A stretch of 64,000 nt of DNA, from positions 124,001 through 188,000 of the forward strand of contig JACCRF010000041.1 in NCBI GenBank assembly GCA_013813715.1, in the 5' to 3' direction. This document shows, piece by piece, positions 17,826 through 25,653 of this stretch; the stretch's first letter is position 1; each line of letters opens with the position of its first letter. The stretch is from Gemmatimonadaceae bacterium. GTDB taxonomy: Bacteria; Gemmatimonadota; Gemmatimonadetes; Gemmatimonadales; Gemmatimonadaceae. The position numbers were made by a program, and so were the translations under genes. Below the pieces are notes generated by a model. It made no database searches and had not been told where the DNA came from. It saw only the letters and a list, made by a program, of their open reading frames with translations.

Positions 17826-18851
17826 GTGTTCGTTGATCGGGTGGTAGTCAAGGTCGAAGCGGGAACCGGAGGGTCGGGATGCACGTCGTTCCGCCGCGAG
17901 CATCGCGTGCCCATGGGCGGTCCTGACGGCGGAGACGGCGGGCGCGGAGGAGACGTCATCGTGCGCGGTGACGGGAACCTCGCGACACTGCTCGATTACA
18001 CCTATCGCGACCGATGGGTGGCTGAACGCGGCGAGCACGGCATGGGCTCGAACAAGACGGGCCATTCCGGATCAGACGTGGTGCTGCCCGTCCCTCCGGG
18101 CACAATCGTCCGCAGATTGGAGACGCGGGAGATCCTCGCCGAAATCCTCGATGACGGGCAGACCGCGACCATCGCAAAAGGCGGACGCGGAGGCAAAGGC
18201 AATTCCTTCTTTGCCACCGCCACCCACCAGTCGCCAAGGGAATGGCAGCCGGGCGAGGAAGGGGAGACGCTGTCGCTCGAGCTTGAGCTCAAGCTCATCG
18301 CCGATGTTGGGCTCGTCGGTCAGCCGAATGCGGGGAAATCCACACTGCTCTCAGTCATCTCGGCCGCTCGGCCAAAAATTGCGGATTACCCCTTCACGAC
18401 ACTCGCCCCAAACCTCGGCGTCGTTCAGCTGTCCGATCACAGAACCTTTGTCGTCGCCGACATCCCCGGTATTATCGAAGGCGCGCACGAAGGGAAGGGT
18501 CTCGGCATCCAGTTCCTTCGGCACCTCGAGCGGACCCGCATCCTGGCATTCCTGATTCCGATCGACGCGATGGATTGGCAGGCCGAATACGACCACCTCC
18601 GGCACGAGGTCGCCGCCTATTCCGAGGAACTCGCAGAGCGTCCGCACTGCGTCGTGTTCACAAAAATGGACCTGTTCGGCGAGGACTACGTTCCGCCGAT
18701 CGTGACTCAGGATGCCTTCGCCATGTTCGCGATCAGTGCCGCGGGCAGAACCGGTCTCGACTCACTTCTGGCGGCGTGGTGGGGGCGGTTGCTTGGGCTG
18801 AAGCGAAACATTGGCACAGAGTCAGCAAGAGCAACAGTGCCATTGCCTTAA
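17826..18851 (+). CDS. obg: Obg-family GTPase (ObgE/CgtA)
   Basis: 341 residues from GTG. The glycine-rich Obg domain (VDRVVVKVEAGTGGSGCTSFRREHRVPMGGPDGGDGGRGG) is followed by the G domain: G1 GQPNAGKST, G2/switch I around DYPFTTLAPNLG, G3 DIPGIIEGA, G4 FTKMD, G5 near ISAAG. The length equals the minimal Obg without the variable C-terminal OCT domain. It acts in 50S subunit maturation and the stress response. The gene starts its own unit after a 102-bp spacer; dprA follows 10 nt later. Confidence 0.95.
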   Translation: MFVDRVVVKVEAGTGGSGCTSFRREHRVPMGGPDGGDGGRGGDVIVRGDGNLATLLDYTYRDRWVAERGEHGMGSNKTGHSGSDVVLPVPPGTIVRRLETREILAEILDDGQTATIAKGGRGGKGNSFFATATHQSPREWQPGEEGETLSLELELKLIADVGLVGQPNAGKSTLLSVISAARPKIADYPFTTLAPNLGVVQLSDHRTFVVADIPGIIEGAHEGKGLGIQFLRHLERTRILAFLIPIDAMDWQAEYDHLRHEVAAYSEELAERPHCVVFTKMDLFGEDYVPPIVTQDAFAMFAISAAGRTGLDSLLAAWWGRLLGLKRNIGTESARATVPLP

Positions 18852-18861
18852 CTGGCCTCAC

Positions 18862-19719
18862 ATGAGGCTGTTTCCTGAGGCCGTAGGCTGCCTCGATCTG
18901 GACGTCCTCCCGCAGCGTCTGAGCGATCTTCGCGATCCGCCGCAAGGGCTTTTCGCGATCGGTCACCCGGACGTCCTGACGTCCCCCTGCGTGTCCATCG
19001 TCGGTACGCGCGACCCAACCGACTACGGCCTGACCGTCACGCGCCGGATCGCCGGGGCCCTGGCGCGGGCGGGTATCTGCATCATAAGCGGGATGGCGCG
19101 AGGCATCGACGCGGCCGCACATCGCGCCGCCCTCGAAGCGGGCGGCCTGACGGTGGCCGTGCTCGGCACCGGAATAGACGTCCCATATCCGGCGAGTCAT
19201 CAGGAGCTCCACCGCGTAATCGGCGAGCGAGGCCTCTTATTGTCGGAGAATGGTCCGGGTGCGACGGCACACAAGGGCGCCTTTCCCAAGCGCAACCGCA
19301 TCATCGCCGCCCTCGGCGAATTCACAATCGTTGTCGAGGCTGGGCTGAAAAGCGGTGCGCTGAATACTGCCGCTCAGGCGCTGAATATCGGGAGAACCGT
19401 TGCGAGCGTCCCCGGTCGCATCGATTCGCCGCAGAGCGCCGGCACCAATCAACTGCTCCGTGACGGCGCGTCAGTCATTGCTTCGGTAGAGGACGCACTG
19501 GCGCTCGCCGGCGTCAGCGTCTCGGCTCCGTCCCCGCCTGTGCAGCTTGCAGCCAGCGATGCCCGCGTATGGGCGGCTCTGTCCGCCGGCCCCCTGCCAA
19601 TTGACGCCGTCGCCGCCCGCTCTGGCCTCGCCGCGCGCGATTGCCTGACATCGGTGACATCGCTGGAGCTGCTCGGGATGGTCGAATGTCTCATGTCGGG
19701 GGAGATTCGCCGGCGGTAA
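18862..19719 (+). CDS. dprA: DNA-processing protein DprA
   Basis: The frame opens at 18811 inside obg, but ATG at 18862 (10 nt after the obg stop) gives a 285-residue protein, preferred. The Rossmann-like core shows CVSIVGTRDPTDYGLTVTRRIA, GICIISGMARGIDAAAHRAAL, TVAVLGTGIDVPYPASH, LLSENGPG, FPKRNRIIAALGEFTIVVEAGLKSGALNTA and VASVPGRID. These form the ssDNA/RecA-loading fold. DprA protects incoming ssDNA during natural transformation. The C-terminal winged-helix-like part is degenerate but present. Other competence genes are not in the window. Confidence 0.93.
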   Translation: MRLFPEAVGCLDLDVLPQRLSDLRDPPQGLFAIGHPDVLTSPCVSIVGTRDPTDYGLTVTRRIAGALARAGICIISGMARGIDAAAHRAALEAGGLTVAVLGTGIDVPYPASHQELHRVIGERGLLLSENGPGATAHKGAFPKRNRIIAALGEFTIVVEAGLKSGALNTAAQALNIGRTVASVPGRIDSPQSAGTNQLLRDGASVIASVEDALALAGVSVSAPSPPVQLAASDARVWAALSAGPLPIDAVAARSGLAARDCLTSVTSLELLGMVECLMSGEIRRR

Positions 19720-19839
19720 GTGGAAGGGCGAAGGACGGGAGTTTGATCCGCTCCGCTACCGGCAGCCGGCAGCCCGGCGATCCCGGAACTCCGTGAAGAA
19801 TCAGCAAGGGCTCTTGGCGGTGCAGAGTAACCCGACCGG

Positions 19840-19845
19840 TATATT
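19840..19845 (+). promoter_or_regulatory. Candidate -10 box for a leaderless hemW transcript
   Basis: TATATT lies 6 nt before the GTG start of hemW, so a transcript initiating at the usual distance would begin at or next to the start codon. A TTGGCG at 19814 would need a 20-nt spacer, so the -35 is weak. Upstream (about 19755-19796) is a GC-rich hairpin-forming stretch containing CCGGCAG repeated twice in tandem. Confidence 0.4.
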
Positions 19846-19851
19846 TTAGCT

Positions 19852-20964
19852 GTGATCCCGCGCCACCTCTATGTCCACGTCCCCTTTTGCGCCCGCCGGT
19901 GCATTTACTGTGATTTCTCGATCGCCGTGCGCCGGACGGTGCCCATCGACGAGTTTCTCGATGCGTTGGTGCTGGAGCTCGAGCACCGGAGCGAACACGG
20001 TTCCGCCAACTCGAGTCCGCTCGAAACCGTGTACTTCGGCGGCGGTACGCCGTCGCGGCTGGGCGGCGAGGGAGTCGCCCGGATGGTTGCTATTGTCAAC
20101 CAATTCCACAGCATCGCCGCGGCGCCCGAAATCACGCTCGAGGCTAATCCAGACGACGTCTCCGCGCAGAACGCCGAACGATGGGCTACGGCTGGCATCA
20201 ACCGGATATCGCTCGGTGTTCAGACCTTCGACGATTCGACGCTCGCCTGGATGCACCGGACTCACTCGGCAGCGCAGGCACGGGCCGCTGTCGCCATCGC
20301 GCGCTGCGCGGGCATTCAGAACATCTCGGTTGACCTTATTTTCGCCCTTCCGGGAGGCCTCAACCGGTCGTGGCGCGACGACCTGGATGAGGCGCTCGCG
20401 CTGGAACCCGATCACATATCACTGTACGGGTTGACGATCGAACGCGGCACGCCGCTCGCCCGCTTGACCGCCTCGGGCGCTTCCGCCCTTGCAGGCGAGG
20501 ACACGTATGCGGAGGAGTTTCTGCTGGCGCACGCAACCGCCGTGGCGGCAGGTTTCGAGCACTACGAGGTTTCGAACTTCGCGCGAACCGGACGGCGGTC
20601 GCGCCACAACTCGGCCTACTGGGCCGGCGCTCAGTATCTCGGCATCGGCCCCTCCGCTCACTCGTTCGATGGCGAGCGGCGGAGCTGGAACGTCTCTCCT
20701 TACGCTGAATGGGTGTCGCGTCTCGCGGGCGGGTCGTCGCCAGAGGAAGGGGGCGAAACCCTCTCGGTCTCAAATCGTTCGGCTGAATCGATATACCTTG
20801 GGCTGCGCACCGCGAAGGGCTACCGCGCCGAAGCAGCGGACCTCGATGTCGCGCGATCCTGGGCAGGCGCGGGCTGGGCCGCGATCGACGACGAGACAGT
20901 GCGGCTCACCCCTGAAGGATGGCTCCGACTGGACAGCCTCGCCGCCGGGTTGACAGGATTTTGA
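19852..20964 (+). CDS. hemW: Radical SAM family heme chaperone HemW
   Basis: 370 residues from GTG. LYVHVPFCARRCIYCDF holds the CxxxCxxC iron-sulfur cluster motif. ETVYFGGGTPSRL, ITLEANPDD, INRISLGVQTFDD and the C-terminal HNSAYWAGAQYLGIGPSAHSF are HemW signatures. The last motif distinguishes this family from true oxygen-independent coproporphyrinogen oxidase HemN, which has an extra N-terminal cysteine arrangement. It inserts heme into respiratory enzymes. It sits 22 nt before hrcA, a pairing common in many bacteria. Confidence 0.92.
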   Translation: MIPRHLYVHVPFCARRCIYCDFSIAVRRTVPIDEFLDALVLELEHRSEHGSANSSPLETVYFGGGTPSRLGGEGVARMVAIVNQFHSIAAAPEITLEANPDDVSAQNAERWATAGINRISLGVQTFDDSTLAWMHRTHSAAQARAAVAIARCAGIQNISVDLIFALPGGLNRSWRDDLDEALALEPDHISLYGLTIERGTPLARLTASGASALAGEDTYAEEFLLAHATAVAAGFEHYEVSNFARTGRRSRHNSAYWAGAQYLGIGPSAHSFDGERRSWNVSPYAEWVSRLAGGSSPEEGGETLSVSNRSAESIYLGLRTAKGYRAEAADLDVARSWAGAGWAAIDDETVRLTPEGWLRLDSLAAGLTGF

Positions 20965-20986
20965 AACCGTTACTACGTTCGGGGCT

Positions 20987-22027
20987 ATGGCGTCTCCCGA
21001 GCTGAACGAAAGAGAGCGTCGGGTGCTCGAGGCGGTAATCCAGTCGTACGTGGAAACCGCCCAGCCCGCTGGATCGAACGCCATCGCGCGCCGTTTCGGT
21101 CTGGGAGTTTCTCCGGCGACAATACGGAGTACGATGAGCGACCTCGAGGAGAGGGGTCTGCTGTATCACCCGCATACGTCTGCGGGCCGGGTGCCAACTG
21201 ACGTGGCATACCGTGTCTACGTCGATTCCCTCCTTCCCCTTCCATCGGTGCCCCGGCGCGAGCGGGCCCAGCTCAACGCCCAGATATCGACCGGTGGCTC
21301 GGCTGTGGAGTCGATACTTCGACGGGCGGCGCAGAGCCTCGGCGTGATTACTCAGGAGCTCGGCGTGGCGCTCGGGCCACGTCTCGACAACAGTGTCGTC
21401 GAGCGGCTCGACCTCGTTCGCCTGTCGTCGGAGCGACTGCTCGTCGCTCTCACGCTAATCGGCGGCGCGGTGCGGACTATCTTTGTGGAAGCGCGGGGGC
21501 AGGTCGCCGATGCGGCTCTCGCTGAGGTTGCCCGGGTGCTCAATAACCGTATTGGCGGGCTCACGCTTCGCGAGATTCGCGCGTCGGTGAGTGAGCGGCT
21601 TCGAGATACCGGCCCGACTCGCGACGCGGCCGAGCTTCTCAACGTCTTCATCGAGGAAGGAGAGCATCTCTTCGACGCGTCGGTGGTTGGCGAAGAGAAC
21701 GTTCTCCTCGGGCAGGCTTCGCTTCTTGCCGAACAGCCGGAGTTCGCCACGGTGGACAACATGCGCAAGCTCGTCGTCCTGACAGAAACGCATGAGCACC
21801 TCGCCGACGTACTGCGCCGGCGAAACGAGACACCCGGAATCACTATCACCATCGGCAACGAGCACCGCGATCCGAAGCTCGAGAACTTTACGATCGTCAC
21901 CGCGCAGTACCGTTCAGGCGGGGTTACCGGAGTGATCGGAGTGATCGGTCCGACCCGCATGCCGTATCACAAGGTTATCTCGCTCGTGACGCATACGTCG
22001 CAGCTCATCACCGATCTACTGGAGTAA
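20987..22027 (+). CDS. hrcA: Heat-inducible transcription repressor HrcA
   Basis: 346 residues. An N-terminal winged helix (LNERERRVLEAVIQSYVETAQPAGSNAIARRFGLGVSPATIRSTMSDLEERGLL) is followed by HTSAGRVPTDVAYRVYVD, the family hallmark, a GAF-like middle region and C-terminal GVIGPTRMPYHKVISLV. HrcA represses chaperone genes through the CIRCE inverted repeat. No CIRCE was found upstream, and neither grpE nor dnaK is adjacent; dnaJ follows directly. Confidence 0.95.
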   Translation: MASPELNERERRVLEAVIQSYVETAQPAGSNAIARRFGLGVSPATIRSTMSDLEERGLLYHPHTSAGRVPTDVAYRVYVDSLLPLPSVPRRERAQLNAQISTGGSAVESILRRAAQSLGVITQELGVALGPRLDNSVVERLDLVRLSSERLLVALTLIGGAVRTIFVEARGQVADAALAEVARVLNNRIGGLTLREIRASVSERLRDTGPTRDAAELLNVFIEEGEHLFDASVVGEENVLLGQASLLAEQPEFATVDNMRKLVVLTETHEHLADVLRRRNETPGITITIGNEHRDPKLENFTIVTAQYRSGGVTGVIGVIGPTRMPYHKVISLVTHTSQLITDLLE

Positions 22028-22036
22028 TAAGGACAG

Positions 22037-23170
22037 ATGGCCGATTTCTACAACATTCTGGGCGTTCCGCGAACAGCGCCGGATGACGAGATAAAGAAGG
22101 CGTATCGCAAGCTCGCGATGACGTATCACCCTGACCGCAACAACGGATCGCGCGAAGCGGAAGAGAAGTTCAAGTCGATCACGGAGGCGTACGACGTCCT
22201 TCGCGATCCCGCAAAGCGCTCGATGTACGATCGGTATGGCGAGGCTGGCCTGCGGGGCGGCGCCGCGGGTTACCATCACGTTGACCTCGCAGAGGCGCTC
22301 AACATCTTCATGCGCGACCTCGGCGGCATGGCCGGCTTCGGCGATCTGTTCGGGGGCAGGAGCGGCGGAGGCGGCGGTCCGAGAACGGGGTCGGACATCC
22401 GCATCACGATGGCTCTTCGCCTCGCCGAGGTGGAGACGGGCGTCGAAAAGCCAGTGACGGTGCGGCTGCTCGCCACCTGCGCGCATTGCTCGGGCAACGG
22501 CGCCGAGCCCGGCACGTCTCCGCATCGCTGCACCACATGTGCTGGGGCCGGTGAAGTCAGGCGCGCACAGAAGTCCTTTTTCGGGCAGGTCATCAGCGTG
22601 TCGCCGTGCCCCACATGCTCCGGCGAAGGTACGATCATCTCGTCGCCCTGCCGGAAGTGCAGAGGTGAGGGTCGCGTTCGACAGGATGAGACCGTTACGG
22701 TCAAGGTCCCGCCGGGTGTGGCCACTGGCCAGTACATGACCATGCGTGGCGCCGGCAACGTGGGTCCGCGCGGCGGCGGGCGTGGCGACATCCTGATCGT
22801 CTTCGAAGTCGAAGAGGATTCGCGTTTCGAGCGCGACGGCGAAGACCTGTATTGCGAGGTCATGGTGACGTATCCGCAGCTTGTGTTCGGAGCCGACGTC
22901 GACGTGCCGACGGTCAGCGCCAGCGTCACCCTGCACGTTCCTCCGAGAACTGACAGTGGTCAGATATTCCACCTCCGGGGACGCGGCCTGCCCCGAGTCA
23001 ACGCGACCGGCGTCGGCGATCTTCACGTCCGCTTGCAGCTTTACACGCCGGAAAACCTTGCCGTCGAAGAGGAGGCCATCATCAGGCGCCTTGGCGAAAT
23101 CCAGGTTGCTCCGGCCGAGCGGCGCCCCAAGGGCTTCTGGTCGAAGGTGAAGGAATCGCTCGGCGCGTGA
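22037..23170 (+). CDS. dnaJ: Chaperone DnaJ
   Basis: 377 residues. The J domain (FYNILGVPRTAPDDEIKKAYRKLAMTYHPDRN) has the HPD tripeptide that activates DnaK. A Gly-rich linker contains FGDLFGGRSGGGGG. The zinc-binding region has four CxxCxGxG repeats (CAHCSGNG, CTTCAGAG, CPTCSGEG, CRKCRGEG). The C-terminal substrate-binding domains follow. Spacing to hrcA is 9 nt; the stop overlaps prmA by one base. Confidence 0.96.
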   Translation: MADFYNILGVPRTAPDDEIKKAYRKLAMTYHPDRNNGSREAEEKFKSITEAYDVLRDPAKRSMYDRYGEAGLRGGAAGYHHVDLAEALNIFMRDLGGMAGFGDLFGGRSGGGGGPRTGSDIRITMALRLAEVETGVEKPVTVRLLATCAHCSGNGAEPGTSPHRCTTCAGAGEVRRAQKSFFGQVISVSPCPTCSGEGTIISSPCRKCRGEGRVRQDETVTVKVPPGVATGQYMTMRGAGNVGPRGGGRGDILIVFEVEEDSRFERDGEDLYCEVMVTYPQLVFGADVDVPTVSASVTLHVPPRTDSGQIFHLRGRGLPRVNATGVGDLHVRLQLYTPENLAVEEEAIIRRLGEIQVAPAERRPKGFWSKVKESLGA

Positions 23171-24015
23171 TGTCGGAAGAGGCAGGACTTGGCGGCGAAC
23201 GATGGCTCGCCGTTCGTGTCGAGCCATCGAGTGATCCTCAGCCGGTCATCGACGCCTTGTTCGCGTTCGGTTCACTGGGCGTACAGGAAGACGGCCGAGC
23301 AGTCCTGACCCATTTTCCCCCGCGAACATCGTCGAGGGCGGTGAAGGACTCCATCCTTGCCGCTGATCCAGGCGCCAGTATCTCCGCCGAGCTGGCGCCG
23401 ATAGCCGACTGGTCCCAATGGCGCGCGTCCGTTGGAGCGCACGACCTCGGCGTACTGACGATTGCGCCTCCGTGGCTTGCCGTCGAGTCCGGCATCGCGA
23501 CGACGGTAGTGATCGACCCCGGGATGGCGTTTGGAACCGGCGAGCACGCGACGACGCGTGGTGTTGTCAGGCTGCTGCAGCGGCTCGGTACCATTCCTCG
23601 ATTGGTGGCCGATCTGGGCGCCGGCAGCGCCGTGCTTTCGATAGCAGCGGCGAAGCTCGGAGCACGACACGTCGTCGCCATCGAGGTCGACCCTGATGCC
23701 ATCCCGAACGCTCAAGCAAACGTCCGGGCCAACCGCGTCGGTGAGCAGGTGTACGTCATGCTGGGCGACGCAGCCACTCTGCTTCCGCTTCTCGCTCCGG
23801 TCGATCTGATACTCGCGAACATCATTTCGTCCGTGCTGACCGAAATGCTTCCTGTTCTCACCAGCTCGGTTCCTGCCGGCGGTCACGCCATCCTTTCGGG
23901 GATGCTGGCGGACGAGCGTCTGACGATGGTGGGTGCGATACGGCCGACAGACTGGCGCATCATCTCCGAGGACATCGAGGAGGGATGGTGGAGCGTTCTG
24001 CTGAACCGCCTGTAG
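23170..24015 (+). CDS. prmA: Ribosomal protein L11 methyltransferase PrmA
   Basis: 281 residues from ATG 23170, which shares its A with the dnaJ TGA. The signatures are DPGMAFGTGEHATTRGVVRLL, the SAM loop VADLGAGSAVLSIAAAKLGA, and LILANIISSVL (the N-P-P-like catalytic loop of this family is N-I). PrmA trimethylates L11 at several sites. The N-terminal substrate domain is short but recognisable (VRVEPSSDPQPVIDALFAFGSLGV). The 3' end overlaps rsmE by 31 nt. Confidence 0.9.
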   Translation: MSEEAGLGGERWLAVRVEPSSDPQPVIDALFAFGSLGVQEDGRAVLTHFPPRTSSRAVKDSILAADPGASISAELAPIADWSQWRASVGAHDLGVLTIAPPWLAVESGIATTVVIDPGMAFGTGEHATTRGVVRLLQRLGTIPRLVADLGAGSAVLSIAAAKLGARHVVAIEVDPDAIPNAQANVRANRVGEQVYVMLGDAATLLPLLAPVDLILANIISSVLTEMLPVLTSSVPAGGHAILSGMLADERLTMVGAIRPTDWRIISEDIEEGWWSVLLNRL

Positions 24016-24770
24016 TCACCTTCTTTTCGACTGATCCGTTCGTGCCGGGTTCGACCCTGACGCTCGGCGACGACGCGGCGCAGCACGCGCGCGTATTGAG
24101 GATTTTGCCGGGTGCAGGGCTCGAATTGCGCGATGGCGCCGGCCACGCCGCGCGGGGAGTGCTGTCGCGCGCGGCGAAGCGCTCGCTGACGGTCGACGTC
24201 ACTGCCACGTGGGAGATTGGCGCTCCTGCCTCGGTGCATCTGCTGGCCCCGGTCGCCGACCGAGACCGAATGCTGCTGCTGGCGGAAAAGTGCACAGAGA
24301 TAGGGGTTGCGAGCTGGCGCCCGGTGATGTGGAGGGGCTCGAGGAGCGTCGGCCCTCGCGGGGACGGCCCCTCATTTCAGTCGCGTGTGCGCGGTCGCAT
24401 GATCTCCGCCTTGACGCAGTCGGGCGGCGGGTGGCTTCCCGAGGTGCATCCGTCGGCGCGACTGGAGCGTGCAATCGCCGCGGCGCCACCGGGAACGCGG
24501 CTCCTCCTGCATGGGTCAGCCCCGATGAGCATAGCGACCGTGGGACTGGTGGAGCCGGTGGTGATCGCCTTCGGGCCGGAGGGCGGAATCGACGAACGCG
24601 AGTTTGATCAGCTGGTCGAGGGTGGCTTCACGCCCGTTCGACTCGGAGGCAACACGCTTCGCTTCGAAACTGCCGGCATCGCCGCTGTCTCGATTGTGCG
24701 AACGTTACTCGACGCAGGCGGCCACGCGGTAGCCGCCAATGCCGCCGGAGTGCAACCCAGCGAGGAATGA
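23985..24770 (+). CDS. rsmE: 16S rRNA (uracil1498-N3)-methyltransferase RsmE
   Basis: 261 residues of the SPOUT class. An N-terminal PUA-like domain (DAAQHARVLRILPGAGLELRDG) is followed by the knotted domain with LLAEKCTEIGVASWRPV, SALTQSGGGWLPEVHP, VVIAFGPEGGIDEREFDQL and VRLGGNTLRFETAGIAAVSIV. The GPEGG and LG-x-x-x-LR-x-ET-A motifs are diagnostic. It starts inside prmA; the pair are two ribosome-modifying methyltransferases encoded together. Confidence 0.92.
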   Translation: MVERSAEPPVVTFFSTDPFVPGSTLTLGDDAAQHARVLRILPGAGLELRDGAGHAARGVLSRAAKRSLTVDVTATWEIGAPASVHLLAPVADRDRMLLLAEKCTEIGVASWRPVMWRGSRSVGPRGDGPSFQSRVRGRMISALTQSGGGWLPEVHPSARLERAIAAAPPGTRLLLHGSAPMSIATVGLVEPVVIAFGPEGGIDEREFDQLVEGGFTPVRLGGNTLRFETAGIAAVSIVRTLLDAGGHAVAANAAGVQPSEE

Positions 24771-24774
24771 GCGA

Positions 24775-25116
24775 ATGTCTGAAAGCTGCCTCTTCTGCCG
24801 GATCGTGCGGTCCGAGATTCCCGCCGACGTTGTGGCGGAAACCGAGAAGGCGCTCGCGATTCGGGACATCAATCCGGAAGCGCCTGTGCACGTTCTCGTG
24901 TTTCCAAAATCGCATGTGGCGTCACTTATCGACCTGAAGGATGAGGCCGAGCTTGGCCATCTCATGGCGCTTGCCACGACGGTGGCGGTGGAGCAGGGAG
25001 TAGGCGAGAGCGGCTTTCGCACGGTCGTGAATACGCGAGCCGACGGCGGGCAGACGTTCAATCATCTGCACATTCACGTACTCGGCGGGCGGGGGATGGC
25101 GTGGCCGCCGGGGTAG
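24775..25116 (+). CDS. HIT (histidine triad) family protein
   Basis: 113 residues from ATG 24775, 4 nt after rsmE; an upstream in-frame ATG lies inside rsmE and adds no homology. CLFCRIVRSEIPADVV and the triad HLHIHVLGGRGMAWPPG are those of Hint/PKCI-type nucleotide hydrolases. FCRI with a cysteine pair resembles the zinc-binding start of many HIT proteins. It is likely a purine nucleoside phosphoramidase. Confidence 0.92.
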   Translation: MSESCLFCRIVRSEIPADVVAETEKALAIRDINPEAPVHVLVFPKSHVASLIDLKDEAELGHLMALATTVAVEQGVGESGFRTVVNTRADGGQTFNHLHIHVLGGRGMAWPPG

Positions 25117-25161
25117 GCCTGCTGTCCCGTTACGGCCGACAAGTCCGCCGGTTGAAGATCC

Positions 25162-25167
25162 TATGCA
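25162..25167 (+). promoter_or_regulatory. Candidate -10 box (TATGCA) just before the hairpin RNA
   Basis: TATGCA ends 5 nt before the hairpin arm begins, so initiation at the usual distance would start the RNA at about 25174, the base of the stem. No good -35 was seen (GACAAG lies near 25138). Confidence 0.3.
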
Positions 25168-25172
25168 TCACG

Positions 25173-25346
25173 ACATGCCCGCTGCTGCCAGAGGCACAGC
25201 TTTTCGCTTGGCGCCACGGACAATGCAGATCGTTCCGGCACCTCGCGGGATAATGCCGCCCGTTCCGTCGAGACCGACGCGACGAGCCGTCAGGGGTGCT
25301 TGCAGGGACAAGCGCGAGGCTGTGCTTCTGACAGCGGCGGGCGTGT
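25173..25346 (+). ncRNA. Candidate structured RNA with a 38-bp stem (6S-like size and shape, identity unproven)
   Basis: Bases 25173-25210 pair with 25309-25346. On the plus-strand transcript 31 positions are Watson-Crick, 5 are G-U and only 2 are mismatches. The 98-nt interior has a second stem (25237-25247 with 25278-25288, 9 of 11 paired). Five of the six transition differences between the arms become G-U in plus-strand RNA but A-C in the minus-strand RNA, which suggests selection on a plus-strand transcript. Total length (174 nt), a closing stem of about 40 bp and about 100 nt of internal structure resemble 6S RNA. No family-specific sequence was confirmed. SRP RNA, tmRNA and RNase P hallmarks were not found. 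A MITE remnant is the main alternative. Confidence 0.45.
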
Positions 25347-25378
25347 CCTTGGCGGTTCGCCGGCCTTACCACGATTTC

Positions 25379-25407
25379 TTGCCTGCATCGCTAAACCCGG
25401 GTAACTT
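25379..25407 (+). promoter_or_regulatory. Candidate sigma-70-type promoter for rpsU
   Basis: TTGCCT (25379-25384), a 17-nt spacer, then TAACTT (25402-25407). Start of transcription would be near 25414, about 50 nt before rpsU. Confidence 0.35.
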
Positions 25408-25462
25408 TCACAATCTGTACCCAAACAGGCGCCCAAAACGCCACGAAGGGGGGAAGTAGATT

Positions 25463-25651
25463 TTGTCGGAAGTCATAATTCATGACGACGAAAACTTCGA
25501 GCGCGCGCTGAAGCGCTTCAAGAAGAAGTGCGAGAAGGCGGGCATCCTTTCCGATCTTCGCAAGCATCGTCATTACGAGAAGCCGAGCGAGCGCCGCAAG
25601 CGCAAGCTCAACACGGCGATGCGAAAGAACCGTCGTACGCGCCGCGTCTAG
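25463..25651 (+). CDS. rpsU: 30S ribosomal protein S21
   Basis: 62 residues from TTG, with a strong GGGGGAAG site 7 nt before it that fixes the start. [45 protein letters not shown] is the full S21 pattern, with the basic C-terminal tail. S21 is a late-joining 30S protein near the anti-Shine-Dalgarno region. The gene is followed 2 nt later by yqeY. Confidence 0.96.
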   Translation: MSEVIIHDDENFERALKRFKKKCEKAGILSDLRKHRHYEKPSERRKRKLNTAMRKNRRTRRV

Positions 25652-25653
25652 AC

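Larger units (their letters stand above)
25117..25462. other. 346-bp intergenic region between the HIT gene and rpsU
   Basis: No supported protein gene. It holds the long RNA-like hairpin (25173-25346) and, downstream, a candidate promoter for rpsU. A 98-codon open frame at 25163-25459 is explained by the inverted repeat and GC-rich composition rather than by coding. Confidence 0.7.

Noticed and set aside
19852-20964. Oxygen-independent coproporphyrinogen III oxidase (HemN)
   Set aside because: The N-terminal cysteine context and the HNSAYW / GIGPSAHSF motifs place it in HemW.
20940-20990. CIRCE operator before hrcA
   Set aside because: No TTAGCACTC/GAGTGCTAA inverted repeat present in the interval.
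25163-25459. 98-codon open frame upstream of rpsU
   Set aside because: It spans both arms of the long hairpin; no homology, no ribosome-binding site; the structured-RNA reading explains the sequence better.
25117-25462. SRP RNA, tmRNA or RNase P RNA in the gap before rpsU
   Set aside because: No GGAAGG-type SRP apical motif, no tRNA-like ends or tag reading frame, no RNase P core motifs.
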